From: JAAFIP01 sp043728315
Lineage (GTDB): Bacteria; Pseudomonadota; Gammaproteobacteria; Burkholderiales; Burkholderiaceae_C
Assembly: GCA_043728315.1 (NCBI GenBank)
Contig: JAYTMT010000140.1
Location: 1 to 5,843 of the forward strand
DNA: 5,843 bases
Direction: 5' to 3'
Positions 1 through 5,368 of this stretch are shown piece by piece (positions within the stretch are counted from its first letter, which is position 1; each line of letters starts with the position of its first letter). The notes under the pieces are model-generated. The model saw nothing but the letters and a program-made list of their open reading frames with translations. It did no database searches and was not told the DNA's origin. The position numbers and the translations under genes are program-made.

Positions 1-1624
1 TACCGCCTAGGCCGCTCAAGGTGTCATTGCCTGCGCCGCCGTAGAGTTTGTCTGCAAAGCCTTGGCCGTTGAGGGGGTTGGCTTGGTCATCGCCAAACAA
101 GATCTGTTTGCGTTGACCGTCGCCGCCCGTGCCCACCAAGATGTCGGTCTTGCTGGCTGCATCGTTGTAGTGGATGTTGTCTGCGCCGGGCAGAATGCCA
201 GTGGCATCTGTAGTGTTGCGCTCTGTCAATTTGCCCAGCATAGCAGCGCGGTCTTGTATCCAGTTGTCGGTAAACGTCTTGGCGGTGCTGGCATTGCTGG
301 TTTTATCGGCTTGCCACGCGGCGAAGTCGTCTGCGCGACTGATCTGCCAGATTTCGGCTAGCTTGGTATCGGCCGCAGCGTTAACGCCAGTGATGCTGAC
401 GGGCGATAAATCTTGCAATGCAATCAACGCCCCAAAATCATTGCGGGCGCTTGCGCGCAGGTCAGTCCCCGTGGGGCGAATCAACAGCTTGCCTTTGAGA
501 TCGTCTTTGATGATAGGGTTAGCCTGAAAATCAGCCAGCGTGGCGTGGTAGGTGCTGCGCGAACCATCGCTGACACTGGTATCGCCAATGGGAAGCTTGG
601 TGACACCCGTGCCTGCAATGGCTTTGCGGACTGCATCGAACACGCCTTCGATGGACGCTTCAGTCTTGTTACTGCCCGCTTCAAGCAGCAGATTGAGTTT
701 GGCTGTGGTCAGACTGGGGTCTAGGGTGTACAGGGCGTTACCTAGGGCTAGGGCATCGGTGAGTTTGTACATGAAGTGGTTGGGTACGGTCAATAAGGCT
801 AGCGCACCACTTTCTTCGTTGAATAATCCTACGCGTTCGCCTATCTGGCCTTGGGTGATATTTTGCGTGGTGAGGTCTGGGCCATTTTTTGCTAAAAAAT
901 TAGTTTGCATACCAGCAGTTGGAAACTGCGTTGCACCTAAGCCTAAAGCACTTGCTAATTCTGCAAAGCGTGTGTTGCTGGCTGGATTAAAGTTTGCGCT
1001 GTTGAACGTGTAGGTGTGCAGTATGGGTATAGCATCGTTGAATAATCTTGAAAAGGCCGTCGCCAGATGTCCGCCAAGGCTGTGGCCGTTGACTACCACT
1101 GAGCTGACATTGCTTAAAACGCCATCGCCAGCAACTGATGGTGCGGTTACGATAGTTCCAGATAAATAGTCTGGATCTGTAACACCCGCCATTCGTATCT
1201 GCGAGGCCATGCTGCCTGTTGGTGCACGTGATTTGAGCCACCAGTTGACCATGTCGACTACTTGTGCGCGTGCTAGTCCATTTGCAGTTAAATCCGCATC
1301 AGCTGCAAAATCCGCAGAGCCCTCAGTGCCGCGCATAGATATATAGACTTGCCCATCGGCTTTGCGTTTCCAAACAGTGGCATCAAAGCCACTGCCAGCT
1401 TTAGCGCCAAAGAGATCATCTTCAGAGAGCTTTTGCGTGACTACCTCGAAGTGGTCGGCTAGGTGTTGGGCTAGGGCGGGGGTTAGGCGGGCTTTGAGAA
1501 TACCGTAGCTTGCTAGATCATTATCCGATAACGGGAATCCGTTAGGATCAACTAGTCCATCAACATATGATGCATCGGCCAATAAAGCGTTTATAAAAGC
1601 GTTTTGAATAGAGTTCGTAGACAT
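1..1624 (-). CDS. Second lipase-like RTX protein (3' end beyond the left edge)
   Basis: From the ATG at 1624, 541 codons are open to the left edge without a stop. Twenty bases separate it from the preceding stop, and the only ribosome site is a weak AGG eight bases upstream of the ATG. The product is a paralog of the 835-residue protein: F-I-N-A-L-L-A-D-A-S-Y-V at the N-terminus, S-G-F-D-A-T-V-W, M-R-G-T-E (97-101), V-D-M-V-N-W-W (123-129), G-H-S-L-G-G with nucleophile S182, T-F-N-S-A-N, candidate catalytic H283, the linker with R-N-D-F-G-A-L and F-T-D-N-W-I-Q-D-R-A-A, and the first RTX repeat (529-541) at the edge. No Cys in the visible part. Likely a secreted calcium-dependent lipase-type enzyme; substrate unknown. 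About half the residues match the paralog by eye, except one identical 48-residue block. By analogy, a third tail and membrane gene may follow outside the window. Confidence 0.88.
   Translation of the reverse strand, partial: MSTNSIQNAFINALLADASYVDGLVDPNGFPLSDNDLASYGILKARLTPALAQHLADHFEVVTQKLSEDDLFGAKAGSGFDATVWKRKADGQVYISMRGTEGSADFAADADLTANGLARAQVVDMVNWWLKSRAPTGSMASQIRMAGVTDPDYLSGTIVTAPSVAGDGVLSNVSSVVVNGHSLGGHLATAFSRLFNDAIPILHTYTFNSANFNPASNTRFAELASALGLGATQFPTAGMQTNFLAKNGPDLTTQNITQGQIGERVGLFNEESGALALLTVPNHFMYKLTDALALGNALYTLDPSLTTAKLNLLLEAGSNKTEASIEGVFDAVRKAIAGTGVTKLPIGDTSVSDGSRSTYHATLADFQANPIIKDDLKGKLLIRPTGTDLRASARNDFGALIALQDLSPVSITGVNAAADTKLAEIWQISRADDFAAWQADKTSNASTAKTFTDNWIQDRAAMLGKLTERNTTDATGILPGADNIHYNDAASKTDILVGTGGDGQRKQILFGDDQANPLNGQGFADKLYGGAGNDTLSGLGG
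2..40 (-). repeat. Start of RTX nonapeptide array in the left-edge lipase gene
   Basis: Residues 529-541 read G-G-A-G-N-D-T-L-S then G-L-G-G, the same opening as the array at 2892-3026 and preceded in both genes by A-D-K-L-Y. The array is cut by the window edge. Confidence 0.85.
638..781 (-). repeat. Near-identical 144-bp block shared by the two lipase genes (copy 1)
   Basis: Encodes residues 282-329 of the left-edge lipase, from N-H-F-M-Y-K to E-G-V-F. All 48 residues are identical to the block at 3681-3824; I count eight nucleotide differences, all synonymous, and no indel. Confidence 0.9.
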
Positions 1625-1644
1625 TTTTAAACCTATTTTGAAAA

Positions 1645-2166
1645 TTATTTGGTTGTTGAGTTTGAAAGTTCACGTAAGCGGTTTGCTGCAAAATTATTTT
1701 GGTGAATGACTGCACAAGTACTCTCGCTCATCAGGGGTTTATCGCCAGTCCCCATTGGATGCCCACCTAAAAATCTTACAAGCCTTCCGCCGTAAAGTGA
1801 GTAAGTTTTTCCGTTTGCAATTACTAAGCCTGTTGGTTTATCCGTGTACTTTGTAAAGTATTCTCGTATCGGTAAAGCAAAGCCTTCAAGCATTGCTCCA
1901 TCAGTTATGCTGTATCGCAAATCAAACTTCTTTCCTTTTTCAGTTGGTATGATTTGTAGTGTTGCAGATGACAAACAAAGTTTCTCAAATTCCTTTGCTC
2001 CTAACACCTCATCCCATAGTGCTAACGTGGTCAGACCTATCAACGCGGCAACACCGACTGCTCGGCGAATCCATTTGCGTTTTATGAAAGCACTCAAGTA
2101 GTAGCCCGCGTTGTATGCTACGACGCACCATATGCCTAGAATCAGTAAAATAATTAAAGCACTCAT
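1645..2166 (-). CDS. Two-helix membrane protein, candidate immunity protein 2
   Basis: 173 residues from the ATG at 2166, overlapping the lipase stop by 4 bp, with a good ribosome site. Same layout as the protein at 4680-5198: hydrophobic helices at about residues 3-24 and 36-51, a basic loop between them (K-R-K-W-I-R-R), and a soluble C-terminal domain predicted periplasmic. Conserved at the same residue numbers: W-D52-E53-V-L-G56, F60-E-K-L-C64 and G126-G-R-L-V-R131; then S-T-C151, one residue off. Most of the remainder is strongly diverged, as expected if each copy is matched to a different partner. AT-rich compared with the RTX genes on both sides. An immunity function against the lipase-type protein encoded just upstream is inferred from context only; a chaperone, export helper or unrelated membrane role is possible. 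Confidence 0.85.
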   Translation of the reverse strand: MSALIILLILGIWCVVAYNAGYYLSAFIKRKWIRRAVGVAALIGLTTLALWDEVLGAKEFEKLCLSSATLQIIPTEKGKKFDLRYSITDGAMLEGFALPIREYFTKYTDKPTGLVIANGKTYSLYGGRLVRFLGGHPMGTGDKPLMSESTCAVIHQNNFAANRLRELSNSTTK

Positions 2167-2390
2167 GCCCTTGCTCCTTGGCAGCCAGTTCTCGCATTTT
2201 CTTTGTCACTATAAGCCAGCCATGGCGTACCCCTTGCATCCTTTGTGCGATTCAATACTGTGCTGCGAGGTGCAATGCAAATAGCTGTAAATTTCACATG
2301 CTTTTTAGGCCATTGGCGTAATACTGGTTTTTGCGTACAGCTACGTTTTATGTAGTGTCTGTGGCGGGTGTGAATTGTTCTGCTCCACCA
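2163..2390 (-). other. Basic Cys-containing C-terminal tail of the RTX lipase
   Basis: Residues 761-835 of the lipase gene. Composition shifts sharply: about 17 Arg/Lys against three acidic residues, and three Cys (778, 798, 830) in a protein otherwise without any. It carries R-H-Y-I-K-R-S (771-777) and, 46 residues after H-Y, W-L-A (817-819), the spacing seen in the tail at 5186-5368; it then runs 16 residues further and stops on the ATGA shared with the next gene. In the other two frames I find early stops, so only the annotated frame reaches the membrane gene. It is either a swapped-in C-terminal module or incidental read-through after loss of the true 3' end. Confidence 0.45.
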
Positions 2391-4670
2391 TGTATCAGCC
2401 CCCGCGCCAAGCGCTGCCGCGTCAATCACATCGTTAAAGTCGGGCGCAGCCACCCCGCCAACCAGCGTGCCATCTGCCGCCCAGCTGGTAGCGCTCCAGT
2501 TATAGCGCAGCTTGCTGGGGTCTTGCGGGTTAGGCTCAGTAGGGGCAATTTGGTCGCCCCTGAAAAACAATACCCCTGGCTCCACAGGTTTGGCCACCTC
2601 AGCGCCCGGCAGGCTAATGCCCAGCTGCCCGTCCACCCAGTCTTTGACCGTAATGGTGCCCGACACGGTGGCTGCGCCCGCGCCCGAGCTGGCATTGCGC
2701 TGCCCAATGATCAAATTACCGCCCATGGTGGTGTAGACCACGCTCTTGTCTTGGCTTTCCCAGACGTTGTCAGCCAGCTTGATGCCCACCAAGCCGCCTT
2801 GGCCTGCGGTTTTATCGCCAATTTGGATGCTGCCTAGGCCATCAGCATCCACAACCGTGTCATACCCAAAGCTAGCACCATCGCTACTGAATACATAGCT
2901 ATCTGTGCCCGCCCCACCTGTGAGGGTGTCGTTTCCAGCGCCACCGTTTAGGGTGTCGTCGCCTGCATTGCCTTCCAAATAATCATCACCGCCTAGGCCA
3001 TTGATGGTGTCGTTTCCAGCGCCGCCGTAGAGTTTGTCAGCCAGCAGGTTGTTTGTTCCCGTGATGCCGTTAGCACTGTCGTCACCAAAGAATATGCGCT
3101 GTTCTTTGGAAGCTGCGCCGCCTTGGCGCTGGGTGAAGAGGGTGCTCAGGGCGGGCTGGGTTTGTCCCGCTGCTGGCGTTGCGCCATACCACTGGAATGC
3201 AATAGCGCGGTCGCTTGGTGCTGCCGCGTCATAAACCAGCCCTGTGGTGTTATCTTGCGTGTTGCTGGTATTGATTGCTTGCACTAAGGCCGCGCGGTCT
3301 TGTATCCAGTTGTCTGTAAAAGTTTTGGGAGTGCTGGCGCTGCTGTCTCTATCAGCCTCCCAAGCTAGGTAGTCAGCATTGCGGCTGTCGTACCACATGT
3401 TCGATAGCGTGAAATCGTCTGCTGGGGTCTTGCCTGTTAGCCAAACGGGGGACAAATCTTGCAGGGCGGCTAAAGCGCCAAAGTCGTTGCGGGCAACATC
3501 GCCTAGGTTTTTACCTGCAACGCCTATGTTGACAATGCCCTCTAGGCCTTTGAAGGCGGGGGTGTTTTGCAGGGCGGCTAGGCTGGCGTGGTAGGCTTTG
3601 CGGGAATCTGCGCTGTTACTGGCATCGCCCACGGCAAGTGGCGCAAGGCCAGGGCCTCCAAAGGCTTTGCGCAGGCCTTCGAATACACCTTCGATGGACG
3701 CTTCAGTCTTGTTACTGCCCGCTTCAAGTAGCAAGTTGAGTTTGGCTGTGGTCAGACTGGGGTCTAGGGTGTACAGGGCGTTGCCAAGCGCTAGGGCATC
3801 GGTGAGTTTGTACATGAAGTGGTTGCCCACTTGGGTGGTGTCTGCTTCGTTGAATAACTCTACGCGGTTGCCTGTTTGGCTGAACCATGTATTGTTGGTG
3901 GTCAGGTTGATACCGTTTTTGGCAAAGTAGTTGGTTTGCTCGGCTGCGTTGGGGAAGCGGCCAAGGCCGTAGCTTGGGCCAATCAGGTTTTGTAGCTGTG
4001 TAAATCCAATTTCGGCATCGGGCGCAAAGCCAGCGCTGTTGAATGTGCTGGTGTGGGTGACATGGGCTTGTGCGCCAAACAAGCGGCTGAAAGCGGCAGA
4101 CAAATAGCCGCCCAAGCTGTGGCCATTGACCTCAACGCCTTGCACCAAATCAGTGGCGCTGATGCGGCCAGTGCCCATGGCAGCGCTGGTTTCTTTAAAA
4201 ATCTGGCCGCTCAAGGGGTTGAGATCCAGTGCGATTTGGCGCACCGCTTGGCCAGCATCGCCCGTCTCGCGAAACCACCAGTTGACCATGTCGACCATTT
4301 GCAGGCGTGCTTTGCCAGTCAAAGCGAGGTCAAAATCTGCAACACTTAAATCGAGCAAAGGCTCAGTGCCGCGCATGGACACCACAAGTTTGCCGCCCGT
4401 GGTGGCGTTGCCAGATTCGTCTTTGAGGTTTCGCCAGACAGTCACGTCAAAGCCCGATGGCAGTATTTGCCCGTTTTGAAATGGCCAGTCACCGCTTTCG
4501 TGTTGGGTAACTACGCTGTAGTTGTTGGCGATGTATTTGGCTAGGGTGGGGGTCATGCGAGATGTCAGATTTTCCTCTAGCGTGCCTACTACTTTAGATG
4601 GATCAATGCTGTGCACATAAGTTGCGTCTGCAAGTAATGCGTTGATGTATGTATTGTTTAAGATGGGCAT
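2163..4670 (-). CDS. Lipase-like alpha/beta hydrolase with RTX repeats and replaced C-terminal tail
   Basis: 835 residues; start fixed by AAGGAG and a 9-nt gap from the previous stop. Residues 1-~340 are an alpha/beta hydrolase: M-R-G-T-E (99-103), V-D-M-V-N-W-W (126-132), nucleophile elbow G-H-S-L-G-G with S185, T-F-N-S-A-G (209-214), and N-H-F-M-Y-K with candidate catalytic H284. Likely a lipase or phospholipase; substrate unknown. A conserved linker domain (~340-545) precedes five RTX calcium-binding nonapeptides (549-593), then a post-RTX domain (~594-690) like those of haemolysin-type calcium-binding proteins. After G-A-G-A-D (~759) the sequence changes to a basic tail. Known RTX lipases (family I.3 of Pseudomonas and Serratia) are shorter and leave by type I secretion with an acidic/hydrophobic C-terminus; this tail does not look like that signal. 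No Cys occurs before residue 778. The stop overlaps the next ATG by 4 bp. Paralog of the gene at the left edge. Confidence 0.9.
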   Translation of the reverse strand: MPILNNTYINALLADATYVHSIDPSKVVGTLEENLTSRMTPTLAKYIANNYSVVTQHESGDWPFQNGQILPSGFDVTVWRNLKDESGNATTGGKLVVSMRGTEPLLDLSVADFDLALTGKARLQMVDMVNWWFRETGDAGQAVRQIALDLNPLSGQIFKETSAAMGTGRISATDLVQGVEVNGHSLGGYLSAAFSRLFGAQAHVTHTSTFNSAGFAPDAEIGFTQLQNLIGPSYGLGRFPNAAEQTNYFAKNGINLTTNNTWFSQTGNRVELFNEADTTQVGNHFMYKLTDALALGNALYTLDPSLTTAKLNLLLEAGSNKTEASIEGVFEGLRKAFGGPGLAPLAVGDASNSADSRKAYHASLAALQNTPAFKGLEGIVNIGVAGKNLGDVARNDFGALAALQDLSPVWLTGKTPADDFTLSNMWYDSRNADYLAWEADRDSSASTPKTFTDNWIQDRAALVQAINTSNTQDNTTGLVYDAAAPSDRAIAFQWYGATPAAGQTQPALSTLFTQRQGGAASKEQRIFFGDDSANGITGTNNLLADKLYGGAGNDTINGLGGDDYLEGNAGDDTLNGGAGNDTLTGGAGTDSYVFSSDGASFGYDTVVDADGLGSIQIGDKTAGQGGLVGIKLADNVWESQDKSVVYTTMGGNLIIGQRNASSGAGAATVSGTITVKDWVDGQLGISLPGAEVAKPVEPGVLFFRGDQIAPTEPNPQDPSKLRYNWSATSWAADGTLVGGVAAPDFNDVIDAAALGAGADTWWSRTIHTRHRHYIKRSCTQKPVLRQWPKKHVKFTAICIAPRSTVLNRTKDARGTPWLAYSDKENARTGCQGARA
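2174..2179 (-). promoter_or_regulatory. Ribosome binding site of the second membrane protein gene
   Basis: AAGGAG on the minus strand, seven bases before the ATG at 2166 and inside the last codons of the upstream lipase gene. Combined with the ATGA stop/start overlap it indicates coupled translation, and it supports the 2166 start over the other ATGs in this stretch. Confidence 0.75.
2892..3026 (-). repeat. Five RTX calcium-binding nonapeptide repeats
   Basis: Residues 549-593 of the lipase: G-G-A-G-N-D-T-I-N, G-L-G-G-D-D-Y-L-E, G-N-A-G-D-D-T-L-N, G-G-A-G-N-D-T-L-T, G-G-A-G-T-D-S-Y-V. They follow the G-G-x-G-x-D-x-L/I/Y-x consensus of haemolysin-type repeats that bind calcium and fold outside the cell. 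The Y-V-F that ends the block is the usual exit from such an array. Confidence 0.95.
3681..3824 (-). repeat. Near-identical 144-bp block shared by the two lipase genes (copy 2)
   Basis: Encodes residues 283-330 of the full-length lipase, including candidate catalytic H284. It matches the copy at 638-781 while the sequence on both sides is clearly diverged, which points to recent recombination or gene conversion between the paralogs. Confidence 0.9.
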
Positions 4671-4675
4671 AGTTA

Positions 4676-4681
4676 CTCCTT
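4676..4681 (-). promoter_or_regulatory. Ribosome binding site of the full-length RTX lipase gene
   Basis: AAGGAG on the minus strand, five bases before the ATG at 4670. It overlaps the TAA stop of the upstream membrane gene, so ribosomes finishing that gene sit on the start signal of the lipase. This is the strongest Shine-Dalgarno of the operon together with the one at 2174-2179. Confidence 0.8.
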
Positions 4682-5198
4682 AATTTGTAGATGCGAAAGT
4701 GAATTGATATTTTGAAGATATGACGATATTTGGCATACCTCCACAGGTTGAGCCGTTATTACTCATTGGTAAAAGTGACGGCATTTCGTTACCTCCAGCT
4801 AAACTGCGAATTAGTCGCCCACCGAAAACTTCATAGCGCCTACTATTTGCTAATTCTTCATTTGTCATAACGTCAAGGTAGCGAGTTTGCGAGTGCGATA
4901 TTTTTATGGCAGTATTTGGGATCACTTGATTCAATGGCAGGGTAATCATCTGAATGGTCTTCCCTTTTATTCTTTCAGCATCAATTTTGAGAACTGCATT
5001 CTGTTTGCACAGCTCTCTAAACTGAAACCCTCCAATGATCTCGTCAAGCACTGGAAGCGCCATAAAAACAATAACCAACAAAGCAGTGCTTAACCATCGA
5101 AGGGCTTTGTTTGCAATGTGCACTGTGATTTTGCGAGCAAGCCAGCGGGCTACAAAAAACCATCCAATCAGCAGCGCTATGAAGATCAAGCCAGCCAT
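4680..5198 (-). CDS. Two-helix membrane protein, candidate immunity protein 1
   Basis: 172 residues starting at the ATG at 5198, preceded six bases upstream by a GGGGG stretch that can serve as a weak ribosome site; the start overlaps the upstream gene's stop by 13 bp, suggesting translational coupling. Two hydrophobic helices, about residues 3-20 and 36-51, flank a basic loop (R-K-I-T-V-H ... K-A-L-R). By the positive-inside rule the loop is cytoplasmic and the ~120-residue C-terminal domain faces the periplasm. Landmarks: L-D-E-I-I-G with D52/E53, F60-R-E-L-C64, G126-G-R-L-I-R-S-L and S-T-C152; C64 and C152 could form a disulfide. It is a paralog of the protein at 1645-2166, with the main landmarks at the same residue numbers. 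I recall similar small membrane proteins with a D-E-x-x-G-x-x-x-F-x-x-L-C signature in Burkholderiales but know no assigned function. The immunity role is inferred from its repeated position between RTX-lipase genes. Its base composition is more AT-rich than the flanking RTX genes. Confidence 0.85.
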   Translation of the reverse strand: MAGLIFIALLIGWFFVARWLARKITVHIANKALRWLSTALLVIVFMALPVLDEIIGGFQFRELCKQNAVLKIDAERIKGKTIQMITLPLNQVIPNTAIKISHSQTRYLDVMTNEELANSRRYEVFGGRLIRSLAGGNEMPSLLPMSNNGSTCGGMPNIVISSKYQFTFASTN

Positions 5199-5368
5199 GT
5201 ATTACCCCCATCTAGAGGTAGTAAGGCGTTCAAGTCATGTCTGCATGGTATGGTGTAAGGAACGCTATATTTATGAAAAATACCACCAATGTCAGCGTCA
5301 TATGGTCGTAGTACGCTACGCTTTCTATAGTGTTTGCAATGTGATCTTCTTGCAGTTTGTCCCCCCAC
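5186..5368 (-). other. Basic Cys-containing C-terminal tail of the right-edge RTX protein
   Basis: From the codon at 5368 the protein no longer resembles the Ig-like domain before it. The ~61-residue tail is rich in Arg, Lys and His and carries two Cys, unlike the cysteine-free visible part upstream. It contains K-H-Y-R-K-R-S, and 46 residues after H-Y it ends in W-L-A-stop. The tail of the 2163-4670 gene has the same two motifs at the same spacing. The switch coincides with a run of six G (plus-strand 5361-5366). Alternative: the tail is read-through of old intergenic DNA or the product of a frameshift in that run. No function is recognised. Confidence 0.45.

Noticed and set aside
62..1013. 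Several overlapping plus-strand open frames of 100-150 codons
   Set aside because: All lie opposite the continuous minus-strand lipase frame, which shows family motifs and paralogy; the plus-strand products look like compositional shadows.
2009..2239. 76-codon minus-strand frame across the start of the second membrane gene
   Set aside because: Out of frame with both the lipase tail and the membrane gene, no domain, and the membrane gene has the better ribosome site and a paralog.
2331..2837. 168-residue open frame on the plus strand opposite the lipase tail and post-RTX region
   Set aside because: Antisense to a well-supported coding gene, low-complexity Ala/Arg/Pro-rich product without recognisable domain, in GC-rich DNA where antisense frames stay open by chance.
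2892..3026. CRISPR or other DNA-level tandem array
   Set aside because: The periodicity is 27 bases, in frame, and encodes RTX nonapeptides; the units vary at DNA level and lack spacers.
5307..5336. Integron attC-like or insertion-sequence end at the tail junctions
   Set aside because: A five-base stem (CGTAG/CTACG) and the shared 22-base block suggest a recombination site, but I find no attC core GTTRRRY pair, no terminal inverted repeats, no target duplications and no recombinase gene.
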